In this document: positions 17,001-24,825 of the stretch, one piece after another
Numbering within the stretch: the stretch's first letter is position 1
How the letters are laid out: each line of letters starts with the position of its first letter
Assembly: GCA_030681515.1 (NCBI GenBank)
Contig: JAUXSE010000045.1
Span: forward strand, 57,766-121,765
DNA length: 64,000 nucleotides
Source of the DNA: Geothrix sp.
Lineage (GTDB): Bacteria; Acidobacteriota; Holophagae; Holophagales; Holophagaceae
Direction of reading: 5' to 3'
The notes under the pieces: model-generated
Databases searched by the model: none
Told to the model about the DNA's origin: nothing
The model's input: only the letters and a program-made list of their open reading frames with translations
Translations under genes and position numbers: made by a program

Positions 17001-17657
17001 CTTCCGCGCCAACTCCTGCTGGGAAGGGATGATCTCCTTCTCCTTGTCGAAGCCCTGGTCCTGGATCTCCAGGTAGAAGTCCTCGCCGAAGATGTCCCGG
17101 AAGTCGCGGGACACCCGTTCGGCTTGGTCCTGGCGGTTCTGGAGGAGGCGGGCCTGCACCTCGCCGCCCAGGCAGGCGGACAGCCCGATGAGCCCTTCGC
17201 TGTGTTCGCGGAGGAGATCCTTGTCAATGCGGGGCTTGTAGTAGAAGCCCTCGGTGAAGCCCGCGGACACCAGCTTGGACAGGTTGGCGAAGCCCACGGG
17301 ATTCTTGGCCAGCAGCACCAGGTGATAGCCCGCGTCCCGGCTGCCGCTGGGATCCACGCAGTCCTCCAGGCCCTCCTCGCCGGTGGCGTTCTTCGCTTCG
17401 AGCTTGCGGTCGAAGCGGGTCTTGGGGGCCACGTAGACCTCGCAGCCCAGGATGGGCTTCACGGCCCAGTTCCCTTCGGCATCCTGCGTCTTCTCGCAGG
17501 CATCGTAGAGCTTCATCATGCCGAACATGTTTCCGTGATCCGTGACGGCCACGGCGGGCATGCCCGAGGCCCGGCACTTCTTCACGAGATCGGGGATGCG
17601 CGTGAGTCCGTCGAGGAGGGAATGCTCGGTGTGCAGGTGCAGATGGGCGAAGCTCAT
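14016..17657 (-). CDS. dnaE: DNA polymerase III alpha subunit
   Basis: 1213 residues, the replicative polymerase. N-terminal PHP domain (HLHLHTEHSLLDGL and VTDHGNMFG), palm domain with GRGSAAGS near residue 392 and the catalytic PDVDIDF near residue 430, helix-hairpin-helix region (LGDAALQAILEARQ) and a C-terminal OB-fold region (VTLGAMVSTVAF). A short low-complexity insertion of alternating Gly/Asn followed by acidic residues lies near residue 1110 and is not conserved in the family. DnaE1-type length and order. A very long opposite-strand frame here is a codon-usage shadow. Confidence 0.97.
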   Translation of the reverse strand: MSFAHLHLHTEHSLLDGLTRIPDLVKKCRASGMPAVAVTDHGNMFGMMKLYDACEKTQDAEGNWAVKPILGCEVYVAPKTRFDRKLEAKNATGEEGLEDCVDPSGSRDAGYHLVLLAKNPVGFANLSKLVSAGFTEGFYYKPRIDKDLLREHSEGLIGLSACLGGEVQARLLQNRQDQAERVSRDFRDIFGEDFYLEIQDQGFDKEKEIIPSQQELARKLGIPLVATNDAHYLNHEDADLHDTLLCIGTKTTKAKEKRMRFATDQFYVKTPEEMRAVFPDHPEYLERTLEIAAKVDLFPITRKPVTPRFPVPDGFDLESYFVHIAKETFEQRLAECRPLWQAGALKHAEEKYRERLAFELDMILKMGFPGYFLLVWDFISKAREMGVPVGPGRGSAAGSIVAWSMRITDIDPMQYDLLFERFLNPERVSMPDVDIDFCRDGRQKVIDYVTGKYGQDKVCNIITINQLKTKAVIKDVARVFEKDFAFANNLTKLVPQEPGKPMSIGEALKNSDQLRRLYETDPEVKNILDISARLEGLSRNTGVHAAGIIIAPDELTRFAPLSVDKDKKVMVQYTMIEAERAGLLKMDFLGLETLTQIAKTQEVIARRHGQPKDMTTIRAFDDKKTLDLFAAGDTDGVFQFESGGMKQLLRQLGPDRFDDLIALNALFRPGPLGAGMGTTYVERRHGREPVTYLFPDLEPILSPTYGVILYQEQVMQIASLVAGYSLGEADMLRRAMGKKDKEKMAKEKTSFIERGASRGYDKAKVAEVFDLIEFFAGYGFNKSHSAAYAMVAYETAYLKANFPVEFMAGLLSTKSGRTDDVAKYVQNCREGGIEVLGPDINQSALDFTATSDRQIRFGFAAVKGLGDAALQAILEARQAEGSFKDLFHALKSTDLQKANRRVWESLIKAGAFDSLEPNRAALLQGLPDAVAAASRGGGDTGMTSLFDDAEMATLSEDWRVPENIDPWDRKTRLAAEREVLGLFVSGHPLEEFADAIQVHTHGTLAKVLEDVASGRLRDRNEVTLGAMVSTVAFKTNQKGEPWAILQVEDPTGKMEVLLMASKWDPLTKRSTLRPFDRYRQFAVPEAMLRITGELRVETIQGNGNGNGNGTGEGEDEEEQTVVKVFATLLEPLADVQGLGFTGALVRLPPGECPPRMATLLAEHRGDIPVTFEYRSKEGLVARVKAGRDWRLKHDPDLAEKLAKETGCALSWTY

Positions 17658-17705
17658 CCGCCCATTCTCCGATGGATGACGGGCTTTCTGGCAAGTCCCC
17701 CAGGA

Positions 17706-18929
17706 TCAGCGCCGGGAAAGCAGCCCCACCAGGGTCTCCCGCAGCCGCTCCTCGGGCGCTCCCGGCTCCAGGCGCGCATGGGGCCCTCCGGTGGTGGGAC
17801 CGCCGATCTGGATCCAGCGCGGGCGGCGGCGCAGCAGGTCGTTCTCGCGCCACACGGCGAGAATGCTCGGTTCCCGGGCCCAGAGGAGCAGGCTCGGATA
17901 GGGCCCCTCCCGGGGCGGAACCGTGCCCCAGAGCTGGAGATCCGCACCCCAGGAGTGGAGCAGCGACTGGATCCGGGCGCTTTCGGCGGCATCATCCATG
18001 CCCAGGCCCACGGTCCAGCCGGACAGGAAACCGTGGGTGCCCGGCTGGGTGTCATCGTCGCGCTCGTACCAGCCCAGCCGTTCCTGGTGGTGGAGCAGCC
18101 GGGTCCGCAGACGGTAGGTGGCGCCATCCGCCCCCACCAGCGGGGCATCGGGATGGGATTTCACCCTGTCGGGCCAGGCGGGGCCGAAGAGGTCCTGCAT
18201 CAGCGGGGAGGGTTGATCGGTGCGGAAGGCCTGGCCTGGAACCAGGTTCCGCCAGAGTTCGGCTTCCGTCTCGGCCCGGTGGATGCGGGACTCCATGGCA
18301 TTCACCACCAGCCACTGCCAGGAGGTTCCGATGGCCATGGCGAGAATCACCAGGCTGAAGCCGGACAGGCGGACCTTCAGGTCAAAGAGGCTGTACGCGG
18401 CGATCTCCACGACCACCGGCAGCGTCACGCCGAGGAATCCGAGGAAAAGGCGCCGGCCCATGGGATCCCCGTCCTGCTGGGCGCGCAGGGTCCAGTAGAT
18501 GATGAAGCCGCATCCCACCAGGTAGGTCGCGTTGGAGGCGTGATGCATCCAGGTATCGGCGAAGCCCGGATGGGGAAGCACCATGTTCCGCAAATAATTC
18601 GGAATCATGCCGACGGCGATCCAGACCGGGAAACGGGGAGAGACGTGGCGCGGGAAGAGGCGTGCGAGGGCCAGGCACAACGAGATGAAACCGAGGGCCA
18701 CCACCAGGCTTTGGGCCCGGTCCACCAGTTCTGGACTCAGGGAGGGCAGGGCGCCCAGGGCGCTCATGGCGATCAGGGCGTGGCGGAATCCCACCAGCAG
18801 GCAGGTCAGGGACAGCCAGCCCATCATGCGGTCGCGGCGGGACCAGGCATCCGTTCCGAAGGTGACGAAGAGGGTCGCGAGCGCCCCCGTCTGGAGGGCA
18901 TCGAGAAAGGGCCAGTCCAGGACGTTCAT
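17706..18929 (-). CDS. Seven-transmembrane protein with soluble C-terminal domain
   Basis: 407 residues. The first 200 or so form about seven membrane segments (LDALQTGALATLFVTFGTDAW through SLVILAMAIGTSWQWLVVN), reminiscent of 7TM signalling input modules of histidine kinases and diguanylate cyclases. The remaining 200 residues are soluble and contain no kinase, GGDEF or PilZ motif that I can see. The function is unknown. ATG chosen with an AAGGA element 6 bases upstream; an overlong frame extending to 19892 runs through the divergent ABC gene and is rejected. Confidence 0.7.
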   Translation of the reverse strand: MNVLDWPFLDALQTGALATLFVTFGTDAWSRRDRMMGWLSLTCLLVGFRHALIAMSALGALPSLSPELVDRAQSLVVALGFISLCLALARLFPRHVSPRFPVWIAVGMIPNYLRNMVLPHPGFADTWMHHASNATYLVGCGFIIYWTLRAQQDGDPMGRRLFLGFLGVTLPVVVEIAAYSLFDLKVRLSGFSLVILAMAIGTSWQWLVVNAMESRIHRAETEAELWRNLVPGQAFRTDQPSPLMQDLFGPAWPDRVKSHPDAPLVGADGATYRLRTRLLHHQERLGWYERDDDTQPGTHGFLSGWTVGLGMDDAAESARIQSLLHSWGADLQLWGTVPPREGPYPSLLLWAREPSILAVWRENDLLRRRPRWIQIGGPTTGGPHARLEPGAPEERLRETLVGLLSRR

Positions 18930-19022
18930 GCAGATCCTTGGCGGATGGTGGGAGGATGCTACCGTCCAGCCTAATCCATTCCCTGGCCAGCCCGTAGCCG
19001 CCCACATCACTGGAGCCTCCGC

Positions 19023-19949
19023 TTGATTGCCTTCGAGAACCTTGAAGTGCGCTATGCCAGCGCGCGGGAACCCGCCCTGAAGGGACTGACGCTGTCCCTG
19101 GAACCGGGCATCGTGGGGCTGCTTGGCCCCAACGGCGCGGGCAAGTCCACCCTGCTGAAGGCCCTGCTGGGCCTCCTGACCCCCTCCCGAGGCTCCGGCA
19201 CGGTGCTGGGCGTGGCCCTGGGCGCGCCCGAGGCGGCGAAGCTGAGGGCCCGCATCGGCTACATGCCCGAATACGACGCCCTCATCGAGGACGCTTCCGC
19301 CTACGAGCAGGTGGCCTTCTGGGGCGAACTGAGCGGCCTCGCGCCGGAGTCCGCCCGCGACCGCGCCCACGAGGTGCTCTACTTCGTGGGGCTGGACGAG
19401 GCCCGCTACCGCCCCGTCAGCGGCTATTCCACGGGCATGCGGCAGCGGGTGAAGCTGGCCCAGGCCCTGGTGCACAGCCCCGAACTGATCTTCCTCGACG
19501 AGCCCACCAACGGCCTCGACCCCGATGGCCGGCGGCGGATGCTGGACTTGGTGCTGCGCGTCCACGCCGAACTGGGCACGGGCGTCATCCTGGCCTCGCA
19601 CCTGCTGGGCGATGTGGAGCGGGTGGCGGACCAGCTGGTCATTCTCGACCTGGGGCAGATCAAGGCCGCGGGCTCCATGGCGGGCCTTCGCAAGATCCTG
19701 GCCCGGCGGGTGGAGCTGCGCTTCCTGGATCCGCTGGACGCGGCCCAGGAGGCCGCCCTGACGGAACTGGGCGTGGTGCTGGAGGCGCGGAACGGCCTCT
19801 ACGATCTGGAATTGAAGGAAGCCGATCCCGCGGGCGCTTTCCGCTGGGCCGAAGGCCGGGGCGCCACGCTGGTGCAGGTCACGCCGCGGCATGACCGTTT
19901 GGATGAAGTGCTTTTACGGGCTCTCCACCCAGTTGTTCAAGGGAGCTGA
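19023..19949 (+). CDS. ABC transporter ATP-binding protein (first pair)
   Basis: 308 residues with all nucleotide-binding motifs: Walker A GPNGAGKST, Q-loop region (IGYMPEYDAL), signature SGYSTGMRQRVKLAQAL (degenerate LSGGQ, as in ABC-2 exporters of the CcmA/NatA type), Walker B LIFLDEPTNGLDP and H-loop LASHLLGD. A C-terminal domain of about 80 residues follows. The start is TTG with GGAG 7 bases upstream. It precedes a permease gene; with the second pair this likely forms one or two related export systems. Substrate unknown. Confidence 0.88.
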   Translation: MIAFENLEVRYASAREPALKGLTLSLEPGIVGLLGPNGAGKSTLLKALLGLLTPSRGSGTVLGVALGAPEAAKLRARIGYMPEYDALIEDASAYEQVAFWGELSGLAPESARDRAHEVLYFVGLDEARYRPVSGYSTGMRQRVKLAQALVHSPELIFLDEPTNGLDPDGRRRMLDLVLRVHAELGTGVILASHLLGDVERVADQLVILDLGQIKAAGSMAGLRKILARRVELRFLDPLDAAQEAALTELGVVLEARNGLYDLELKEADPAGAFRWAEGRGATLVQVTPRHDRLDEVLLRALHPVVQGS

Positions 19950-20040
19950 GCACCATGAAAAGCGCCACCAAAGGAATCCATTCAAAGCCTGGATACCGCT
20001 ATCCGGCCGGCCATGTCCCTGACTGCTGATTGAAGGACCC

Positions 20041-20901
20041 ATGCCCATCTACGCCCCCACGCTCCCGCCCGCCCCGGACCTCCATCAGGGCCATCCTCCG
20101 GCCCTCGTCCTCATGCGCTTCGACCTGGCGCGGTTGTGGCGCCAGAAGATCGGGCGGTTTTTCGGCTTCGCCTTCCTCATGATCCTGCTCTGGAAGGTGG
20201 CGCGCATCTACGTGGACCATCTCCTTCAGACGAACCCGGCCTTCAAGCCCATGCAGGATTTCGCGAAGACCATCCTCACCCAGGGCGCGGCCTTCCAGGC
20301 GGATCTGCTGAACCCCGCCAGCTACCTGCTCTGGTTCCTGGTGGCCCTGGTGGGCGGCGGGCTCGTGGCGCGGGATACCCTCTACCGCGTGCGGCCCCTG
20401 ATGTACGCCCATCCCGTGGCCCCCAAAGACTACCTGCTCGCCAAGCTCGGCTTCGCGTCGCTGCTGCCCTTCGCCATCCTGCTGCCCTTCGCGCTGCTGC
20501 CCTGGCTCATGTCCCTGGTGTTGGCGGGTCTCCACGGTCCAGTCTGGGTCACGGCCCCCCTCCGCCTGCTGCCGGCCATGGCCATCAGCTCGGTCCTCAT
20601 GGGCTCGCTGGCCGTGGGGGCCTCCAGCATGGCCTCCACCCCGCGGGCCGGCATCGGCTGGGTGCTGGGCCTGGTGCTGGGGACCGGCGCCCTGTCCGCC
20701 ATGCTCCGGGGTCTCACGGGAATACAGGCCTTTGACGCCCTCAACCCCGTCGAGCTGGCAGAAGCCTGGCCCCAGCTCTTCGTGGGCGTGGACCGTCCCC
20801 TGGTGGCCTGGCTGCCCGCGATCCTGGGCACGGCCTTCCACACCGGCCTCTGGACCTTCGTGGCCGCCCGGCGCACCCGGCCCTCGGAAGCGGTGATCTG
20901 A
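20041..20901 (+). CDS. ABC-2 type transporter permease (first pair)
   Basis: 286 residues, about six membrane segments (FFGFAFLMILLWKVARIY; YLLWFLVALVGGGLVARD; LLPFAILLPFALLPWLMSLVLAG; MAISSVLMGSLAVGASSM; GIGWVLGLVLGTGALSAML; LGTAFHTGLWTFVAAR). The ABC-2 cue is the sequence LVARDTLYRVRPLMYAHPV between membrane segments. The ATG follows AAGGA. The stop overlaps the start of the second ATPase gene (TGATG), tying the pairs into one operon. The gap to the upstream ATPase (19950-20040) holds only a 24-codon frame that I do not call. Confidence 0.82.
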   Translation: MPIYAPTLPPAPDLHQGHPPALVLMRFDLARLWRQKIGRFFGFAFLMILLWKVARIYVDHLLQTNPAFKPMQDFAKTILTQGAAFQADLLNPASYLLWFLVALVGGGLVARDTLYRVRPLMYAHPVAPKDYLLAKLGFASLLPFAILLPFALLPWLMSLVLAGLHGPVWVTAPLRLLPAMAISSVLMGSLAVGASSMASTPRAGIGWVLGLVLGTGALSAMLRGLTGIQAFDALNPVELAEAWPQLFVGVDRPLVAWLPAILGTAFHTGLWTFVAARRTRPSEAVI

Positions 20902-21821
20902 TGATCACCCTCGACCGCGCCTCTCTCCGTTACGGCCCCATCCTGGGCTTGAGTCCCACCACCTTCGAGCTGCCGGAGGGCGGGGGCATCACGGGCCTGC
21001 TGGGCCCCAATGGCGCCGGCAAATCCTCGCTGCTGCAACTGCTGTCGGGCCTGCTGCCGCCTTCGGGCGGCGAGGTGAAGGTTTTCGGCGAGGCCCCCTT
21101 CCGCAACCCCGCCGTGCTGTCCCGCCTGGGCCTGGTGCCCGAGGGCGACCGCCTGCCCACGGGCCTGCGCGCCGACCGCTGGCTCCGCATGATGGGCGAG
21201 CTGTCGGGCCTGTCGGGTGAGGGGCTGAAGGCCGCCATGATCCGGTCCCTCGATACTGTGGGCATGGCGGATCGCGCCCACCTCACCTTCGCCCGCATGT
21301 CCAAGGGCATGCGCCAGCGCATCCGCCTGGCCCAGGCCCTGCTGCACGAGCCGGAACTGCTCATCCTCGACGAGCCCTTCAATGGCCTGGACCCGGAGGC
21401 CCGCCTCACCCTGATGGCCCTGTTGCGCGACCTCGCGGCGAAAGGCACGCGCATCCTCGTGTCCAGCCACATCCTGGGCGAGATCGCCCAGCTCACCGAC
21501 CGCATCCTCCTGCTGTTCCGGGGCCGGCTGCTGGCCGAAGGCACCGTCACCGAGATCCGGCAGCTGCTGGATCGCCATCCGGTGGAGCTCCGTCTCACGG
21601 GGGAGGCCCAGATCCTGGCCCGCTGGGCTGTGGAGCAGCCGGAACTGGCGGCCCTGCGCATGGAGGATGGCGCAGTGGTGATCTCGGTGCGCTCCCCCCG
21701 GGATATCCTGCCCCGCCTGCAGAAGGCCGCGGCCGAGGGCCACATCCCGCTCCTCGCCCTGGATCCTCTGGACCTCAATCTCGATGCCGTCTTCCAGTAC
21801 CTCACCAAGGATCACGCCTAA
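20901..21821 (+). CDS. ABC transporter ATP-binding protein (second pair)
   Basis: 306 residues. Walker A GPNGAGKSS, signature MSKGMRQRIRLAQALL, Walker B LLILDEPFNGLDP, H-loop VSSHILGEI. The C-terminal region resembles the first ATPase of this cluster, suggesting that the two pairs arose by duplication. Translationally coupled to the preceding permease. Predicted to energise the permease encoded after the hairpin region. Confidence 0.88.
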   Translation: MITLDRASLRYGPILGLSPTTFELPEGGGITGLLGPNGAGKSSLLQLLSGLLPPSGGEVKVFGEAPFRNPAVLSRLGLVPEGDRLPTGLRADRWLRMMGELSGLSGEGLKAAMIRSLDTVGMADRAHLTFARMSKGMRQRIRLAQALLHEPELLILDEPFNGLDPEARLTLMALLRDLAAKGTRILVSSHILGEIAQLTDRILLLFRGRLLAEGTVTEIRQLLDRHPVELRLTGEAQILARWAVEQPELAALRMEDGAVVISVRSPRDILPRLQKAAAEGHIPLLALDPLDLNLDAVFQYLTKDHA

Positions 21822-21827
21822 TGCTGT

Positions 21828-21896
21828 CCGGGGGTTCCTCGCTGCGCGAACACCCCCGGGCCCCCGCGCCAGAAGCGGGCGGAGCCCGCTTCTGGC
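21828..21896 (+). other. Two consecutive hairpins inside the ABC operon
   Basis: Between the second ATPase gene and the last permease gene lie CCGGGGGTT...AACACCCCCGG (21828-21859) and a perfect 13-bp stem with a 3-base loop (GCCAGAAGCGGGC / GCCCGCTTCTGGC, 21868-21896). No T-tract follows. They may be REP-like RNA-stabilising or attenuating structures that set different expression for the last gene. Confidence 0.6.
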
Positions 21897-21924
21897 TTGC
21901 CTCACTGACCTCTAGGGGGAATCC

Positions 21925-22710
21925 ATGACCACGGCTGCTCCTTCTCCCCTGGCGACGATTCGCGCCACGGCGCTGGGCTACCTGCCCCGCGTCCTCCAGG
22001 GCCGCGGCTGGGTGCTGGCCGCCGCGGCCATCGGGCCGGTGCTGCTGGTGATGGGCGGCCACCTCATCGCCCGGCTTCAGGGCGCGGACCTCAGCTCCGG
22101 CGACGCCATCCAGATCTTCCACGAGCTGATCCGGGTGATGCTGCCCATCATGGCCCTGATCGCGGCCCCGGCCGGCATCCGCGAGGATCTGGAACAGCGC
22201 ACCCTGCCCCTGCTGCTGGTGCGGCCCGCGCCCGCCTGGGCCCTGCCCCTGGGCAAGGGGCTGCCCTGGTTCCTGTGGGGCGCCCTCTGGCTCGTCGCCG
22301 GCATCCTCGGGCTCTATGCCCTGGGGGGAGACCTCTCCCAGCTGCCAGGCCGCATCGGAGCCCTGGTGGGGGCATGGTGGGGTGAACTGGCCTTGATGAC
22401 CTTGATGGGCCTGCTCTTCAAGCGCGGCACGCTCTGGGGCGCCCTCTACTTCTTCCTGTGGGAGCCGCTGGTGCGGATCTTCCCGCCCTTCCTCCAGCGC
22501 CTCACCTTCACCCACTACATCGAAAGCCTCGCCGGCAGCCGGGCCACCACCGTGAAGACGCACCAGTTGCTGGCCCAGGAGCAGGTCACCACCCATCCCG
22601 TCCTGGCCATCCTGATCCTCCTGGCCTTCGGCCTCCTCTGCTGGTCCCTCGCCGGCTGGAAACTCCACCGCACCCCCGTGGGGTTGGCGGGCAGCGAGGC
22701 GGAGGGGTGA
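21925..22710 (+). CDS. ABC transporter permease (second pair)
   Basis: 261 residues with about six membrane spans (VLAAAAIGPVLLVMGGHLIA; LPIMALIAAPAGIREDLEQRTLPLLL, typical of ABC-2 permeases; LPWFLWGALWLVAGILGLYAL; IGALVGAWWGELALMTLMGLLF; ALYFFLWEPLVRIFPPF; HPVLAILILLAFGLLCWSL). The motif EDLEQRTLPLLLVRP is the hallmark of ABC-2 export permeases. It is separated from the second ATPase by two hairpins and ends the operon 9 bases before the convergent methyltransferase gene. Confidence 0.82.
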   Translation: MTTAAPSPLATIRATALGYLPRVLQGRGWVLAAAAIGPVLLVMGGHLIARLQGADLSSGDAIQIFHELIRVMLPIMALIAAPAGIREDLEQRTLPLLLVRPAPAWALPLGKGLPWFLWGALWLVAGILGLYALGGDLSQLPGRIGALVGAWWGELALMTLMGLLFKRGTLWGALYFFLWEPLVRIFPPFLQRLTFTHYIESLAGSRATTVKTHQLLAQEQVTTHPVLAILILLAFGLLCWSLAGWKLHRTPVGLAGSEAEG

Positions 22711-22719
22711 ACGGAAGCC

Positions 22720-24459
22720 CTACTTCCTTGAATCCGAAAAATCGAAGTCGGGAAGGCTCGATAAGCCATAGGCCTCAACGGCCAAGTCATCAAGCCGTTT
22801 GAAGTCCCGGCCTCGAAAGGCTTCCCGGATGGCGTCACAAAGCCGTTCCGGCATGGATTCCGGCTTCGGTACTCGGATTCTGCGCAGGTATTGGGCCTGG
22901 AAACGAAGGTAGCCCCCGCGCATTTTCACGGCGTAGGACCACACAAAGAACAACGCCACCCGGGAACTTAACAGTCCTCCAAGGACTTCCAGATCCCAGC
23001 GGTCAGACAGAATGAAGTAGAGGTTGTGATGAGGGTAGTAGCCTCCCTCATCGTAGACGACCTCGTTGGCGCCTGCGATATCCGGGATCAGTAGTTTGGG
23101 CTTGGAAACGATCTCGGGGTAGACGCGATCGATTGTCTTATACCAGTGAGCTGCATTCTTCTTGGCGACGTGCCGCTTGAGCAGGTGTTCGCGGTGGCTC
23201 TCCAGATAGGCGGCGAGGCGAGGGTAGTCCCGGAGGTCCACGGGACCGCCCCCCGGCCTGGATGTGTCGAGGACGCATCGCTGGCCAGCTCGAATCCCGC
23301 CATGCTGAAGATCTTCACGCATCACCAAGGGCACCATCCGGTCCGATTCGATATCAGCGGTCGTTGGAACGATAAACGCCGCGTCCCGTCCCGTGGCGAC
23401 GCCGATGCGCACCACCGTCTGGCCATCCGCCTCAAGGAGTGGGAATCGCGCTTCAAGGGAGCGAAGTTGGGCCAATTGCTCCGAGGAGGAGAGAACCCAT
23501 GGTGCATCACCACTGAACCAGGTTTCGTGTTTTCTGAGGAGAAGACCAGAATCCGCGGCGGGGCCGGCCTTCAACACGGAACGCACGGCCAGGATCTCCT
23601 CCCTGGAGGCCGTCGCCAGAGATCCCACTAATACAGCATTGTCCAGGCGTTCTCTTCCGATCGCGAAGATTGATGGATAGGCGATCACTTCGCTTTCAAA
23701 GGGCGAGGCACGATGCAGATCCAGATATGTCCTCATCTTGAACTCGCGGGCGATCAAGGAGCGAAGGGGCGCACCGTATTTATTCAGCGTCCAGCGATCA
23801 GCGCAGATGAAGGCGAGAACACCCCTTGGCGCGAGAAGGTGGAGGCCTTTTTCGATGAATGCGACATACAAATCCGCCCGATCGTACAGGGTTCTGAATC
23901 GGCCCCGGTATTCGGACTGTAATCGCGCGGATAGTTGCTCGATGCGGATGTAGGGCGGATTACCCACCACTGCATCAAAGGTGGTTTCGAGGTTGGCGAG
24001 CAGGAAATCCCCGTGTCGCACCCAACCCCCGGCAAGTTCCTCTGCGAGGCGTAAAGGGATTTGACATGCCCCAAGCCGCTCGATTACTGCGGCCCGGGAA
24101 GCCCACACGTGTTCCTTCTCGATGTCATAGGCTTGGATGGCCCGGGTGAGATCCCGCACTGGGATTCCGTCCCGGAGTGTCGCGGTCAGTAGCCGATCAA
24201 CGGCGGCCACCAGGAAGGCGCCATGCCCACAGGCCGGTTCTAGAAGACGCATTGAAGCCAGAGGCCTATCAGTGCAATAGCCAGCCAAATCCAGGATCAG
24301 ATCAACCACATGGGGCTTGGTCAGAACGAGGCCGTGGGTTCCACCACCCGAACGGACTCCATAATCATAGGCATCCACAGGAAGCGGAACATCCAACCCC
24401 AAGGAGGGCTGCAAGCCCGGGCTACCGGCCTGCGAGATAAGTTGCGACATGCCCGCCAA
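22720..24459 (-). CDS. Adenine-specific DNA methyltransferase, Eco57I/TaqI type
   Basis: 579 residues. SAM-binding motif I near residue 72 (LLEPACGHGAFL), catalytic NPPY motif near residue 166 (VVGNPPYIRIEQL), which marks N6-adenine methylation, and a C-terminal TaqI-like target-recognition domain (YYPHHNLYFILSD..., LRFQAQYLRRIRVPKP). Such enzymes pair with PaeR7I/XhoI-type endonucleases. The gene for that partner lies directly upstream but is truncated, so this looks like an orphaned modification enzyme. ATG at 24459 or 24450; both overlap the preceding frame. Confidence 0.85.
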   Translation of the reverse strand: MAGMSQLISQAGSPGLQPSLGLDVPLPVDAYDYGVRSGGGTHGLVLTKPHVVDLILDLAGYCTDRPLASMRLLEPACGHGAFLVAAVDRLLTATLRDGIPVRDLTRAIQAYDIEKEHVWASRAAVIERLGACQIPLRLAEELAGGWVRHGDFLLANLETTFDAVVGNPPYIRIEQLSARLQSEYRGRFRTLYDRADLYVAFIEKGLHLLAPRGVLAFICADRWTLNKYGAPLRSLIAREFKMRTYLDLHRASPFESEVIAYPSIFAIGRERLDNAVLVGSLATASREEILAVRSVLKAGPAADSGLLLRKHETWFSGDAPWVLSSSEQLAQLRSLEARFPLLEADGQTVVRIGVATGRDAAFIVPTTADIESDRMVPLVMREDLQHGGIRAGQRCVLDTSRPGGGPVDLRDYPRLAAYLESHREHLLKRHVAKKNAAHWYKTIDRVYPEIVSKPKLLIPDIAGANEVVYDEGGYYPHHNLYFILSDRWDLEVLGGLLSSRVALFFVWSYAVKMRGGYLRFQAQYLRRIRVPKPESMPERLCDAIREAFRGRDFKRLDDLAVEAYGLSSLPDFDFSDSRK

Positions 24460-24670
24460 GCCCAGCGAAGAATCGCTTCAAACCTAGATCCGTGGCGGGT
24501 TCCCTGAACTCACCCTTGGCCCCACCCTCGGCGGTCGTCAGGAGCAGAACCGCCGAATCATACAGCTTTTCCAGAACCATTCTTCGAAGGAGAATTTCGT
24601 ACCGGTCCGCATAGGACGCACCTTGAAATTCCGGGAGGACCTTGAAGTGATCCTTGGATTTCACGAGCAT
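24422..24670 (-). pseudogene. Truncated PaeR7I/XhoI-like restriction endonuclease, C-terminal remnant
   Basis: About 82 residues (VKSKDHFKVLPEFQGASYADRYEILL..., YDSAVLLLTTAEGG...GEFREPATDLGLKRF) resemble, from my memory of the family, the C-terminus of PaeR7I-type endonucleases, which are normally about 240 residues long. The N-terminal two-thirds including the nuclease core are missing: upstream lies unrelated sequence and then the divergent M16 peptidase gene at 24826. It overlaps the methyltransferase start by about 37 bases, the usual order in such operons. The frame can be extended to 24748 but the extra residues look random. Confidence 0.6.
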
Positions 24671-24825
24671 AGAAGGAAGGTAACACTCTGGGGAAGGGAT
24701 GGAGACTCTTGTACCCGATGATTGGGGATTCAAACACCCCATTTTCACTCACCTCCAGCTTCCCTCAGGCCACGCACGCGTGGCCCGGGGTCTTCGGGGC
24801 AGCTTCGCCCCTGTAAACTGCAAGG

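Noticed and set aside
19955..20029. 24-codon frame between the first ABC ATPase and permease genes
   Set aside because: Too short to support, ribosome site poorly spaced and no recognisable product.
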